Notes under the pieces: generated by a model
Seen by the model: only the letters and a program-made list of their open reading frames with translations
What the model was told of the DNA's origin: nothing
Databases searched by the model: none
Position numbers and translations under genes: made by a program
Source: Flavobacterium pallidum
GTDB lineage: Bacteria; Bacteroidota; Bacteroidia; Flavobacteriales; Flavobacteriaceae
Assembly: GCF_003097535.1 (NCBI RefSeq)
Contig: NZ_CP029187.1
Location: 1,302,001-1,366,000, forward strand
Reading direction: 5' to 3'
Length of the DNA: 64,000 bases
Shown: positions 26,032 through 34,853 of the stretch, piece after piece
Layout: every line of letters begins with the position of its first letter
How positions within the stretch are numbered: the stretch's first letter is position 1

Positions 26032-27354
26032 ATGAAACTCAGGAGCCAGATTTCGATTTTCAATGTCATTACCAGGTTGCTGCTGATCCTGATCCTTGTT
26101 TTTACGCTTCCGATGCTGATCGAGCATGTCGTTTACAAACACATTGATAAGACGCTGCTCGAAAAGAAGCAGAAATTCATCCATAATTTAGGCCAGGCCG
26201 AAATCAATGAATTCCTGAATGAAAGCATGCAGTCCGATACCTATGCCAGTTTCTCAGTCTTGCACGACGAATTTATCCTGTTGTCGAAGCTGGGCGATAA
26301 GACGCAAATCCTGAAGTCGGTTTTTATTGATGAGCCGAGGATCATTGAAGGGCAGCAGGATGATTACAGGATACTGCAATATACATTCAATTATGAAAAC
26401 AATGCTTATGAGCTGGAGATAGGCAGCAGCATTGCCGAAATCAGGGAACTCACTTTTATGATCCGGATTTTCACGCTCGTTTTACTATTGGCAATCGTAT
26501 TGGTGACCTTTTTGATGGATGCGCTTTTTATCGATTATTTATTGAAGCCGTTTTATAAAATCATTGACACGAAGATCAGGCGGGTGAATGATGCCGACTC
26601 GTTTAATTTCACCAGTATTAAAAGCCATTCTACGGATTTCAGGGAACTTGACGAGGTACTGAACCAGATGATGCAGCGGATTGAGGACCATTTTAAGCAG
26701 GAGAAGCAATTTATTGCCAACGTGTCGCACGAATTGCTTACGCCGATTTCGTTGTTGAAAAACCGCTTTGAGAATCTATTGCAGCATCAAAATCTCGATG
26801 ACGCTGTTGCCGATAAGATTGTCGCTTCGCTCAGGACGCTCGACGTGCTCAAGAAAATCATCAACAACCTGCTGCTGATTTCCAAAATAGAGAACAACCA
26901 GTTCAAGCAAGCCGAACCTGTAAACTTGCGGCAACTGATTGCAGATGTAGCAACTGAAATGGAGGACCGACTTCTGGAAAAATCATTGGTTTTGAAAAAT
27001 GACTTCCTGGATGATTATATTTTCGAGGGAAATAAAACTTTACTATATATACTTTTTTACAATATCATTTCGAATGCGGTAAAATATAATTCAGAAAAAG
27101 GCACTATTCAGATTTCAGGTTATGAAACCACGGATGCTTATGGGGTTTCTATTACTGATTCCGGAAAGGGCATGTCTCCGGAGGAAGCCGCTACGATTTT
27201 TGACCGGTTTACGCGCATTGATCAGTTGCAGGAAGGCCAAGGGCTTGGACTGGCCATTGCGAGCAGTATTGCGCGTTTTCATCACATCCAGATTATGGTT
27301 GAATCTTCACCGGGCAAGGGTGCAACCTTCACGCTGCAATTCCCGAAAGCCTAA
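26032..27354 (+). CDS. Sensor histidine kinase
   Basis: The 440-residue kinase is membrane-bound, with helices at about 13-34 and 142-170 enclosing a periplasmic sensor region of about 105 residues that I cannot assign. The HisKA domain has FIANVSHELLTPISLL with His233; the ATPase domain has the N box NIISNAVKYNS, the G1 box ITDSGKGMSPE and GLGLAIASSIA. All catalytic residues appear present. It is translated directly after its response regulator. Confidence 0.95.
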   Translation: MKLRSQISIFNVITRLLLILILVFTLPMLIEHVVYKHIDKTLLEKKQKFIHNLGQAEINEFLNESMQSDTYASFSVLHDEFILLSKLGDKTQILKSVFIDEPRIIEGQQDDYRILQYTFNYENNAYELEIGSSIAEIRELTFMIRIFTLVLLLAIVLVTFLMDALFIDYLLKPFYKIIDTKIRRVNDADSFNFTSIKSHSTDFRELDEVLNQMMQRIEDHFKQEKQFIANVSHELLTPISLLKNRFENLLQHQNLDDAVADKIVASLRTLDVLKKIINNLLLISKIENNQFKQAEPVNLRQLIADVATEMEDRLLEKSLVLKNDFLDDYIFEGNKTLLYILFYNIISNAVKYNSEKGTIQISGYETTDAYGVSITDSGKGMSPEEAATIFDRFTRIDQLQEGQGLGLAIASSIARFHHIQIMVESSPGKGATFTLQFPKA

Positions 27355-27412
27355 AAAAAGGTTAATTTTCCCGGCTTAGGCAAATCTTCATTTTATCTTC
27401 ATTTAGCGGTTG

Positions 27413-27420
27413 TAGTTTTG
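27413..27420 (+). promoter_or_regulatory. -7 box for the Lys/Ala-rich protein gene
   Basis: TAGTTTTG, an exact TAnnTTTG match 29 bases before the ATG at 27450; no TTG at -33. It suggests separate transcription, perhaps with an activator, since the two-component system lies directly upstream. Confidence 0.4.
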
Positions 27421-27449
27421 ACTCGTTGAATAATTAAAATGATAACATT

Positions 27450-27704
27450 ATGAAAAATTTATTGATGGCAGCATTGGTTGTTTTGGGTACAGGCTCGATG
27501 GCTTTTGCACAAACCGGCCAGCCAAAGGCAGCTCCTGCCAAAGAAGTAAAATCTGAAAAACATGCTAAAGCTGTGGCAAAAGATGCTAAAGCGGAAGTGA
27601 AAACCGAAGTGAAGGCAGAGACTAAAAAAACAACTGCAACGGTAAAAACGACAACTCCTGCAAAAAAGGAAGTGAAGGCAGTAAAAACAACTGCAACAAA
27701 ATAA
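27450..27704 (+). CDS. Small secreted Lys/Ala-rich protein
   Basis: An 84-residue protein with a clear signal peptide (MKNLLMAALVVLGTGSMAFA, cleaved before QTGQ). The mature 64 residues consist almost only of Lys, Ala, Val, Thr, Glu and Pro, in loose repeats such as KAEVKTEVKAETKK and KKEVKAVKTTATK, with no aromatic residue or Cys. It would be strongly basic, disordered and periplasmic. Possible roles include binding of acidic polymers, but none is shown. It sits behind the two-component system and is closed by a terminator. Confidence 0.8.
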   Translation: MKNLLMAALVVLGTGSMAFAQTGQPKAAPAKEVKSEKHAKAVAKDAKAEVKTEVKAETKKTTATVKTTTPAKKEVKAVKTTATK

Positions 27705-27766
27705 ACCCCATAATGAATGCTACATTATAAAAGGTTTTTTGATTAAGGTGATAGTGTTTTATGTTG

Positions 27767-27801
27767 GAAAAACCGGTAGAATCATTCTGCCGGTTTTTTT
27801 T
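27767..27801 (+). terminator. Intrinsic terminator after the Lys/Ala-rich protein gene
   Basis: AAAACCGG-TAGAAT, one-base loop region, ATTCTG-CCGGTTTT followed by a T run: a long, nearly perfect stem with eight T. Confidence 0.9.
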
Positions 27802-27870
27802 GCGTTAAAAATTATGTAATAAAAAAATTTCAGAAAGGCATTCTTTGTTAATTTGTAAAAACTTTTAAAA

Positions 27871-29103
27871 ATGATTCGTTGGATTATTGCTATAGTGATC
27901 TTCCTTGCTATAGAAATTTACGCTTTCCAGGCTTTCCGCACCATTACCAAAATCCGTTGGGTATTGTGTGGCTATGCTATCGTAAGCCTGCTGGTTCTGA
28001 TTTTCATCCTGTACTCCTTTTCACAATTCGACCGTTCGGTAGGGCAGAATAAGCAGACACTTTTTACGATCGGGCTTTTCCTTGTCGTTTACATTCCTAA
28101 GATTTTACTGACGTTTGTGATGTTTGGCGAAGACCTGTTCCGACTGGCAGCCGGAGGGATCAATTATTTTGTGAACAACGATCCGGATGTGGCATACATT
28201 CCTTCGCGGCGCAGGTTCATCAGCCAGGTGGGGCTGGCATTGGCGGCCATTCCTTTTGCGTCATTGATTTACGGCATTTTTGAAGGGAAATATAATTTTA
28301 AGGTGCTGAAACAGAATGTGTATTTTCCGGATTTGCCAGATGCTTTCGACGGCTTCAGGATTATACAGATTTCCGACGTGCACAGCGGCAGTTTCGACAA
28401 TAAGGAAAAAATCGAATATGCAATCGACCTGATCAACCAGCAGGAAGCCGATATGATGCTATTTACAGGGGATATCGTCAATACTTTTGCCAAAGAAATG
28501 CATCCGTGGATTGATACCTTCAATAAAATCAAAGGTTTCCAATACGGAAAATATTCAGTTTTAGGGAACCATGATTATGGCGAATACCTCGAATGGCCTT
28601 CACAAAGTGCTAAAGATGAGAACTTCCGGGATATCAAAGCCCTTTACGGGAAAATAGGTTTTGACCTGATGCTGAACAGGCATACGTTTATAGAAAAAGA
28701 CGGGCAGAAAATCGCATTGGTTGGCGTAGAGAACTGGGGAGAGGGTTTTAAGAAAGCCGGCGATCTGGCGGTAGCTTCTGAAGGGCTTACAGACCAGGAT
28801 TTCAAGATACTGATGTCGCACGATCCGTCACATTGGGATATTGAAGTGAAAAGCCACCCGAAACATTTCCAGCTGACTTTAGCCGGGCATACGCACGGCA
28901 TGCAGTTCGGGATTGAAATTCCGGGATTTATCAAATGGAGCCCAATCCAGTTCAAATACCCGCAATGGGCAGGATTGTATGAAAATACGGGTCGGTATGT
29001 GTATGTAAATCGCGGTTTGGGATACCATGCCTATCCCGGAAGGGTTGGGATCTGGCCTGAAATAACCGTTATACAACTAAAAAAAGGCAATAAAGTAGCG
29101 TAA
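27871..29103 (+). CDS. Membrane-anchored metallophosphoesterase
   Basis: The 410-residue protein begins with about four membrane helices (1-130), followed by a calcineurin-like phosphoesterase domain. All metal-ligand motifs are present: ISDVHSG, FTGDIVN, LGNHDYG, MSHDP and LAGHTHGMQ. Homologues of this architecture (YkuE/LpxG-like) hydrolyse lipid-linked or nucleotide phosphates; the substrate here is unknown. The domain most likely faces the membrane surface. A thioredoxin-like gene follows after 48 bases. Confidence 0.92.
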   Translation: MIRWIIAIVIFLAIEIYAFQAFRTITKIRWVLCGYAIVSLLVLIFILYSFSQFDRSVGQNKQTLFTIGLFLVVYIPKILLTFVMFGEDLFRLAAGGINYFVNNDPDVAYIPSRRRFISQVGLALAAIPFASLIYGIFEGKYNFKVLKQNVYFPDLPDAFDGFRIIQISDVHSGSFDNKEKIEYAIDLINQQEADMMLFTGDIVNTFAKEMHPWIDTFNKIKGFQYGKYSVLGNHDYGEYLEWPSQSAKDENFRDIKALYGKIGFDLMLNRHTFIEKDGQKIALVGVENWGEGFKKAGDLAVASEGLTDQDFKILMSHDPSHWDIEVKSHPKHFQLTLAGHTHGMQFGIEIPGFIKWSPIQFKYPQWAGLYENTGRYVYVNRGLGYHAYPGRVGIWPEITVIQLKKGNKVA

Positions 29104-29117
29104 TTCGTTAAAAATAT

Positions 29118-29125
29118 TACATTTG
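29118..29125 (+). promoter_or_regulatory. -7 box for the thioredoxin-like gene
   Basis: TACATTTG, exact TAnnTTTG, 26 bases before the ATG at 29152. No clear -33 TTG. Confidence 0.4.
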
Positions 29126-29151
29126 TATATTATTGACTCAAAATTTTTTTT

Positions 29152-29448
29152 ATGTCAAAATTTGGTGAGCTTATAAATGCCCAGGTTCCGGTACTGATTG
29201 ACTTCTATACAGAGTGGAACGAGCAGTCTGTTTCCATGCATCCGGTGATCCGCGATGTGGCTGCCGCTTTGGGCGATAAGGCTAAAGTCATTAAGATTGA
29301 TGTGGACAAGAATCAGGAACTGGCCGATGCCTTAAGGATTAAAGGACTGCCAACGCTGATGATTTACAAAGATGGCGAGATGATCTGGAGGCAATCCGGG
29401 GAGCTTGACGCAAACACCATCATCGGGATAGTCCAGGAGCAGCTTTAA
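29152..29448 (+). CDS. Thioredoxin-like protein without the active-site cysteines
   Basis: The 98-residue protein has the full thioredoxin outline: VLIDFYTEW, the central KVIKIDVDKNQELADALRIKGLPTLMIYKDGE and a terminal helix, with the cis-Pro at about 67 (GLPT). Where thioredoxins have WCGPC it has WNEQS (Trp22 to Ser26), and the protein has no Cys at all. It cannot act as a disulfide oxidoreductase and may be a binding or chaperone-like module. Its stop codon overlaps that of the convergent deacetylase (shared TTAA). Confidence 0.9.
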   Translation: MSKFGELINAQVPVLIDFYTEWNEQSVSMHPVIRDVAAALGDKAKVIKIDVDKNQELADALRIKGLPTLMIYKDGEMIWRQSGELDANTIIGIVQEQL

Positions 29449-30083
29449 GTTAAAGCGGCAAACCGGTATCCCTTTCCCTTCAATATCCGGATCGTTTCAG
29501 GCAATGCTTTTTCAAGGTTTCCGAAAGCCTTGATGCTGTCATGAAATATGATGATGCTTCCGGAAGTTGTTTTTTTGGTGGCATTTTCAATACACTTTTC
29601 AGGAGTTACCTTTTTATCGTAATCTACGGTAAGGATATCCCACATGATGATTTTATAACCGAGTTTCAGGATTTCCGTAGCCTGGGCCGATTTGATCCTG
29701 CCATAAGGCGGACGGAATAACTTTAGGTCCGGCGCATTGTTTTCTGCCATCACGTTTTGGCATAAATCGAAATTCTCAAGATAGGTGTTATCCTCGGTGT
29801 TCCAGCCTTTAAGGTGGTTGTAGGTGTGATTCCCTACAGAGTGGCCCTCATTAAGTATCCGTTTAAATATTGCGGGATTATTACTGATGTTATTGCCGAT
29901 GCAGAAAAACGTGGCTTTGATCTGGTGTTCGTTTAATACATCCAAAACCCATTCCGTTACTTTCGGCGTAGGCCCGTCATCAAACGTCAGGTAGACCGTT
30001 TTGCCGCTATTGGGAATGTCCCACACATAGCGTGAAAAAAACTTCTTAATGAAACGATTTGTCTTAACCCAATAGAAATGCAT
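29445..30083 (-). CDS. Polysaccharide deacetylase (NodB homology)
   Basis: The enzyme removes acetyl groups from N-acetylated sugars (peptidoglycan, chitin-like or surface glycans). The catalytic motifs are intact: TFDDGPTP (metal-binding Asp pair), HSVGNHTYNH (two His) and RPPYGR. From the ATG at 30083 the protein has 212 residues; an ATG two codons earlier (30089) is equally possible. The reading frame runs on to 30128, but that extra part covers the terminator of the upstream gene and is probably not translated. No signal peptide is evident; the N-terminus is basic and aromatic (HFYWVKTNRFIKKF). Confidence 0.9.
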   Translation of the reverse strand: MHFYWVKTNRFIKKFFSRYVWDIPNSGKTVYLTFDDGPTPKVTEWVLDVLNEHQIKATFFCIGNNISNNPAIFKRILNEGHSVGNHTYNHLKGWNTEDNTYLENFDLCQNVMAENNAPDLKLFRPPYGRIKSAQATEILKLGYKIIMWDILTVDYDKKVTPEKCIENATKKTTSGSIIIFHDSIKAFGNLEKALPETIRILKGKGYRFAALT

Positions 30084-30088
30084 AGGCA

Positions 30089-30121
30089 TAAAAAAACAGC
30101 AACCCGAAGATTGCTGTTTGT
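30089..30121 (-). terminator. Intrinsic terminator of the DUF2723 gene, abutting the deacetylase start
   Basis: Minus strand: AAACAGCAA, loop TCTTCGGG, TTGCTGTTT, then T residues. It begins 8 bases after the stop at 30129, and its T run ends at the ATG at 30089. Confidence 0.85.
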
Positions 30122-30128
30122 AATTCAA

Positions 30129-33100
30129 TTATTCTTCTTTTTCAAAATGGTGTATCTCGTACAATTTCGCAAACCTTTTCGTATAGCTCAGGAAGGTGTC
30201 GTGCGCAGGGCCGTATAGCGCCATATCCTTATTCTCCTTCATGATGTCAATCTGCCCTTTGTACTTGTAAATATCATTGAAGATATCCATATGGATGTCA
30301 TTTTGCTCACTGATGGACAGTTTGCTGTAATAGTTCAGGTTCTCCTGGTACTTCCTGATGATTTTTGCTGAAAGCTTCCGGGCATTGGCCGCATCGCCAA
30401 TCTTATAATATCCGTTTACGAAAGAATCTAGCATGACATAATAACCGTAATATTCGAAAGGCATTTTCTGCATGGCCAGTTCAATCACTTTCCTCGCTTT
30501 GTCGGTCTTGCCTTCAAGGATGAGCTGGTCCATCAGCCTGGCGAGGTTCGTGCGGAATGAAATACTGTTTTTCCTGGTTTCCGGATCATGGTAAATGTGT
30601 GGGCTTTCCCCATTGCCCCAATCCCATTTCATGACGATATCATACATCTTTTCAGAATCGATCTGCCCCATATCCAGCTGGCTTGAATCCTTGTTGAAAG
30701 GTGTCCTCACAGGAACGAGTTTGTACACCATGCCGTCAAGCTGCAAATAATCTTTCATCCAGATGTAATCATCATCGCCGAAACTTCCGCCTGTAAAATA
30801 TACCGGGCGTTTCCAGTTGTTGTTCTTGATGATATCGAGCATCATCAGCCTGTTTTTATAAATGGCCTGGCCTTTGATCGTGATATCAATATAAGGTACG
30901 ATGGAGTCATTATATTTAGGGTTGACCACTTTATTAGCGATGACACTATTCTTGTCAACCGGGATGCGGATTTTATTTGTGGGATAGAAATGAATCTTCT
31001 GGCCATTTTTCAATTCAATGATATTCCTGCCTGTAGGATCGTCTGTGGCAATGAAGTTTATGAATGAATTGATGTCCGGGCGCACGTCCGATTGGCCTGT
31101 GTAAGCAATATAATCAAGTTTATCGCCTACATATTGATCGTGCGTAAATGAAATCGGCATCGGATCTGAATTATAAGCTTTGGATTTCATCTGGTCAATG
31201 TACCAATCGGTCATCAATAAGCTGGTGTTGACAATGCGCACGTCAGTCCGTACTTTTTCGATTTCCTGCGCATACCAAAGCGGGAACGTATCGTTGTCAC
31301 CTATCGTAAATAAAATAGCGTTGGGTTCACAGGAATTCAGGTATGCTTTTGCCATAGAAACGGCAGTATATTTTCCGGAACGGTCGTGGTCATCCCAGTT
31401 TTGGCTGGCCATGAGTACCGGACCCGCCAATAAGGTGATTCCGATTGTCAAAGGAGCAAGGATTTTCGGCGAAAGCCATTTTTTGGCAGAATCATAAAGC
31501 GAATACACCCCGAATCCGATCCACATCGCAAAAACATAAAAGGAACCTACCAGGGCATAATCCCTCTCACGCGGCTCAAAAGGCCTTTCGTTAAGGTAGA
31601 TTTTTAGCGCCAGTCCTGTGAAAAGGAACAATACCAGTAAAACATAGAAACTTTTCAGGTTTTTGCCAACGTGATAGATGAAACCGATCAGCCCGAGGAT
31701 AAAAGGCAATGCAAAATACAGGTTGCGGCCCTTATTGTCTAAAACATCGGACGGAAGGTTTTGCTGGGAGCCCAAGCGGAGTTCGTCAAATGGAGTAATC
31801 CCGGTCATCCAGTTGCCGTCCATATTGTCATATTTTCCCTGGATGTCGTTTTGCCTGCCGCTGAAATTCCACATCAGGTAGCGCCAGTACATGTATCCGA
31901 ACTGGTATTCCACCATAAAACTCAAATTGTCAACCGTAGAAGGTTTTTCAATAATAAGGTAATCCCCGTAGCTTTTCAGGAATTTTGAATAGCCTTCGAT
32001 ATCGATTTCCTTCTTTTGGAAGGCTACCCTGAATTCATTAACGGTTTTCTCAACTTCCGATTGCAATTGTGCGGCTGCAGCCTGCACTTGTTCAGGATCG
32101 GCAGTTTCGACATCGATGCCGTATTGCGCCAAATCTTCCGAATAGTCGTAATTCGGGTCCATCCTGAATTCCAGCGGATGGCTGAATCTCATGTAGTTTT
32201 CGGCGTGTTCCGTACTCCACATCCTTGGCAGGATGGCTTTGTGTGCATTGGAAGTGTTTTGCTCCGCCTTGATGTAGTTGTTGGTAATGACGTATTTTCC
32301 GGTTTTGTAATCCCTTTCGTAATTAGGCTCTTTGTCGATGTATGGTTCATCTTTGTCAAGTCCGGCATACATGTCAGAAAACTGCGGGCCGTAAAATAAC
32401 GGATTCACGCCGTATTGTTCCCTGTTGTAATACGCTAATACTTCCCTTGCATCCGAAGGCTTGTTCTCATTGATCACGGTATTGGCATTGGCACGTATCG
32501 GCAGCATCATCCAGGTGGAGAACCCGATCAGGATGAATAAGATGCATAGGATTCCAGTGTTGATCTGCACATAGCCCTTGCTGCGTGTGTACCGTAGTCC
32601 AAAATAGAAAAAAGCAATGAATAACAACGCAACGAATATCGTTCCGGAATTGAAAGGCAGGTTGAGTTCATTGACCATAAATACTTCCGTATTTGCAAAG
32701 AACGACATGGTTAAAGGCAGGAGAAGCTTAAAAATGAACAGCAATATCGCCACCACAACGATGTTGGCAATGATAAAACTCTTGATCGTGATTTTTTCGT
32801 AATTTTTGAAATAATACAAAAATCCGATGGCAGGAATGGTCAGCAAAGCCATGAAGTGTACACCAAATGACAATCCAATAATTAACGAAATAATCAAGAG
32901 CCAGCGATTCCCTCTGGGCGTATGCATGTCCTGTTCCCAACGCAGACCGAGCCATAATAATAAGGAGATGAGCAGCATGGCCATCGCATATACTTCGGCT
33001 TCGACGGCATTAAACCAGAAACTATCCGAAAATGTATAAGCCAAAGCGCCTACAGCGGAACTTCCAAGGATCATCACAAGGTTGGTTTTAGTCAATTCTG

Positions 33101-33434
33101 AATAACCGGAAACGACTTTCTTAAGGATTATTGATGACGACCAAAACATAAAAAGAATTGTAAAAGCACTCGAAAATACCGACATCATATTGACCATCAG
33201 TGCAATCAGCTTATCATTTCCAAAAGCGAACATCGCGAAAAACGCGCCCAACATCTGGAACAATGGCGCTCCCGGCGGGTGGCCCACTTCGAGTTTCGCT
33301 GCGGTCGGGATGTACTCCCCGCAATCCCAGAAACTCATTGTCGGCTCGACCGTTAAGGTGTAAGTGATTAAAGCGATTGCGAATACGCACCATCCGGTAA
33401 TCGTATTCCATTTTTTGAAGTTGAATGCCGCCAT
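30129..33434 (-). CDS. DUF2723 membrane protein, probable protein O-mannosyltransferase family
   Basis: An 1,101-residue protein with about 12-14 membrane helices in two blocks and a soluble C-terminal part. The first loop reads SFWDCGEYIPTAAKLEVGHPPGAPLF, the acidic GT-C-like motif that defines DUF2723. The human family member TMEM260 is an O-mannosyltransferase, and Bacteroidetes O-glycosylate many secreted proteins, so a role in protein O-mannosylation is a reasonable inference. The C-terminal 200 residues look helical and TPR-like. It is the largest gene of this section and is transcribed alone up to the terminator. Confidence 0.85.
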   Translation of the reverse strand: MAAFNFKKWNTITGWCVFAIALITYTLTVEPTMSFWDCGEYIPTAAKLEVGHPPGAPLFQMLGAFFAMFAFGNDKLIALMVNMMSVFSSAFTILFMFWSSSIILKKVVSGYSELTKTNLVMILGSSAVGALAYTFSDSFWFNAVEAEVYAMAMLLISLLLWLGLRWEQDMHTPRGNRWLLIISLIIGLSFGVHFMALLTIPAIGFLYYFKNYEKITIKSFIIANIVVVAILLFIFKLLLPLTMSFFANTEVFMVNELNLPFNSGTIFVALLFIAFFYFGLRYTRSKGYVQINTGILCILFILIGFSTWMMLPIRANANTVINENKPSDAREVLAYYNREQYGVNPLFYGPQFSDMYAGLDKDEPYIDKEPNYERDYKTGKYVITNNYIKAEQNTSNAHKAILPRMWSTEHAENYMRFSHPLEFRMDPNYDYSEDLAQYGIDVETADPEQVQAAAAQLQSEVEKTVNEFRVAFQKKEIDIEGYSKFLKSYGDYLIIEKPSTVDNLSFMVEYQFGYMYWRYLMWNFSGRQNDIQGKYDNMDGNWMTGITPFDELRLGSQQNLPSDVLDNKGRNLYFALPFILGLIGFIYHVGKNLKSFYVLLVLFLFTGLALKIYLNERPFEPRERDYALVGSFYVFAMWIGFGVYSLYDSAKKWLSPKILAPLTIGITLLAGPVLMASQNWDDHDRSGKYTAVSMAKAYLNSCEPNAILFTIGDNDTFPLWYAQEIEKVRTDVRIVNTSLLMTDWYIDQMKSKAYNSDPMPISFTHDQYVGDKLDYIAYTGQSDVRPDINSFINFIATDDPTGRNIIELKNGQKIHFYPTNKIRIPVDKNSVIANKVVNPKYNDSIVPYIDITIKGQAIYKNRLMMLDIIKNNNWKRPVYFTGGSFGDDDYIWMKDYLQLDGMVYKLVPVRTPFNKDSSQLDMGQIDSEKMYDIVMKWDWGNGESPHIYHDPETRKNSISFRTNLARLMDQLILEGKTDKARKVIELAMQKMPFEYYGYYVMLDSFVNGYYKIGDAANARKLSAKIIRKYQENLNYYSKLSISEQNDIHMDIFNDIYKYKGQIDIMKENKDMALYGPAHDTFLSYTKRFAKLYEIHHFEKEE

Positions 33435-33621
33435 AAATCTCGTATGTTTCAGTTTTGAATTTTGTGATACAAAGAAAATGTTTTTTTACGGAATGCAGCG
33501 GGCATTAACAATTTTTTCATTAATAGATTGATTATTTGGTAAAAGCGTGTTTTTTATGGCTTTGCAGGGCATAATATAAGCCGTTGCAGAATAAAATAAT
33601 TGTATTTTTTTGTTCAAAAAT

Positions 33622-33651
33622 TTGGAGGGTTTGATTTTTGTGCTAAATTTG
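33622..33651 (+). promoter_or_regulatory. Promoter of tRNA-Gln
   Basis: TTG (33622-33624), 19 bases, TAAATTTG (33644-33651): an exact consensus promoter whose predicted start site is about 12 bases upstream of the mature tRNA. Confidence 0.8.
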
Positions 33652-33669
33652 CACTCGCAATATGCAAGC

Positions 33670-33740
33670 TGGTCTATGGTGTAATGGTAACACAGCTGTT
33701 TTTGGTGCAGCCTTTCTAGGTTCGAGTCCTAGTAGACCAA
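33670..33740 (+). tRNA. tRNA-Gln (anticodon TTG)
   Basis: The 71-base cloverleaf has a 7-bp acceptor stem (TGGTCTA/TAGACCA, discriminator A), D arm with GTAATGGTAAC, anticodon stem GCTGT/GCAGC around the loop TTTTGGT (anticodon TTG, reads CAA and CAG), and T arm with GGTTCGAGTCC. CCA is not encoded. It is a single tRNA gene with its own promoter and terminator. Confidence 0.97.
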
Positions 33741-33743
33741 CAG

Positions 33744-33776
33744 AAAAAGCCTCCTTGAAAAGGGAGGCTTTTTTGT
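33744..33776 (+). terminator. Intrinsic terminator after tRNA-Gln
   Basis: AAAAGCCTCC, loop TTGAAAA, GGGAGGCTTTTTT: a strong stem with T run directly after the tRNA. Confidence 0.93.
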
Positions 33777-33804
33777 TTTTATTATTGTTGATTCCTAAAA
33801 ATAA

Positions 33805-33844
33805 AAATTCCAAATTCCATTGTTAAAGCTGGAATTTGGAATTT
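33805..33844 (-). repeat. Heptamer inverted repeat downstream of the universal stress protein gene
   Basis: Two direct AAATTCC units (33805-33818) and two direct GGAATTT units (33831-33844) form a perfect 14-base inverted repeat with a 12-base loop. On the minus strand the hairpin is followed by TTTTTATTTTTA, so it may also terminate the stress protein transcript. Confidence 0.8.
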
Positions 33845-33854
33845 GTTTTTTATA

Positions 33855-34679
33855 TCATATTTTGAAAGTTATCACAGGCCTTGCCGCATGGCTTACCAAA
33901 TCCTCGCTGATGCTTCCATTGAAGAAATGTGAAAACCCGGTACGCCCGTGTGTGCAAACACCAATAACATCGGCATCAACCTTATTGGCATAATTCAGGA
34001 TGCCTTTTTCTACGTTATAATCGTTGTAGATGTGCAGTGAATGCCTGCTGATGGTAAAGTCTCTGATGAAATCATTCATGACTTTTTCAGCTTCTGTAGT
34101 CGACCTGAAACTGTTAGGTGTATTGATCATTACAAGGTTAAGGTCTGCGTCGAAAATATTGGCAAAATCCACAAGTTTCTGGAAAGGCTTTTTAATTTCT
34201 GCTGAAAAATCCGAAGCAAAAACAAAATTATCAGCTTTAAAGTTCGGCGTGTCATTTTTTACAACCAGCACCGGAACGTCGGAAGTGCGGACGGTTTTTT
34301 CCGTAATCGATCCGATGGTATTATTGTCAAATCCCGAGGCGCCATGAGAGCCCATTACGATAAGGTCTATATTGTGCTCTTTGCTGTAAGTGGCAATCCC
34401 TTCAAAGGCTTTTTCGCTTCGGGCTTCTGTAACCACGTGTATGCCGTCCAGTTCGCCGTTTTCTTTAAGAAGGTCAAGTTTTTCCTGTGTTTTTTTCAGG
34501 AAAAGCATCACTTCTGGGATGTTGACACCGCTGCTTACGGCATCGTTCATGTGAGTGGGAAGGTCAAGTAGATTGAGGAGATAAAGGTCGCTATTGGTTT
34601 TTTTGGCGATTTGTGCCGCGACATTCATGGCGTAGTTTGCGTGTTCAGAAAAATCGGTTGGGACGAGAATTCTTTTCAT
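33855..34679 (-). CDS. Universal stress protein, two USP domains
   Basis: The 274-residue protein is a tandem of two UspA domains (1 to about 142 and about 150-274). Both retain the ATP-binding pattern: VMGSHGASGFDNNTIGS in the first and VCTHGRTGFSHFFNGS in the second. Such proteins are induced by growth arrest and respiratory stress and probably bind nucleotide. It is divergent from rimP. Confidence 0.93.
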   Translation of the reverse strand: MKRILVPTDFSEHANYAMNVAAQIAKKTNSDLYLLNLLDLPTHMNDAVSSGVNIPEVMLFLKKTQEKLDLLKENGELDGIHVVTEARSEKAFEGIATYSKEHNIDLIVMGSHGASGFDNNTIGSITEKTVRTSDVPVLVVKNDTPNFKADNFVFASDFSAEIKKPFQKLVDFANIFDADLNLVMINTPNSFRSTTEAEKVMNDFIRDFTISRHSLHIYNDYNVEKGILNYANKVDADVIGVCTHGRTGFSHFFNGSISEDLVSHAARPVITFKI

Positions 34680-34763
34680 AATAAAAAGTGTAAGAAGATT
34701 ATTAAAAAATCGATTGTTTTAACAAATTAAAGATAAGAATTATTTTTAGATAAGGCAATGATT

Positions 34764-34791
34764 TTGATTTACAAAAAAATAGCTATATTTG
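34764..34791 (+). promoter_or_regulatory. Promoter of the rimP-nusA-infB operon
   Basis: TTG (34764-34766), 17 bases, TATATTTG (34784-34791), an exact consensus match. The predicted start near 34798 leaves about 20 bases before the leader hairpin. Confidence 0.8.
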
Positions 34792-34819
34792 CACCGTTAT
34801 TTATTACAACTTAAATAAT

Positions 34820-34845
34820 GAGGGGAGCATCGCTCCCCTCTTTTT
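34820..34845 (+). terminator. Perfect terminator-like hairpin in the rimP leader (candidate attenuator)
   Basis: GAGGGGAGC, loop ATC, GCTCCCCTC followed by TTTTT: a 9-bp perfect GC-rich stem with a T run, located between the promoter and the rimP ATG at 34854. Every transcript of rimP-nusA-infB must pass it. Structure is seen directly; attenuation is inference. Confidence 0.75.
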
Positions 34846-34853
34846 ATAAAATT

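Noticed and set aside
33805..33844. Short regular repeats as a CRISPR array
   Set aside because: Units are 7 bases, without spacers, and no cas gene is present.
34818..34853. Extended RimP start at the upstream ATG
   Set aside because: The extra 12 codons lie in the perfect hairpin, and MTFREKV at 34854 matches the normal RimP start.
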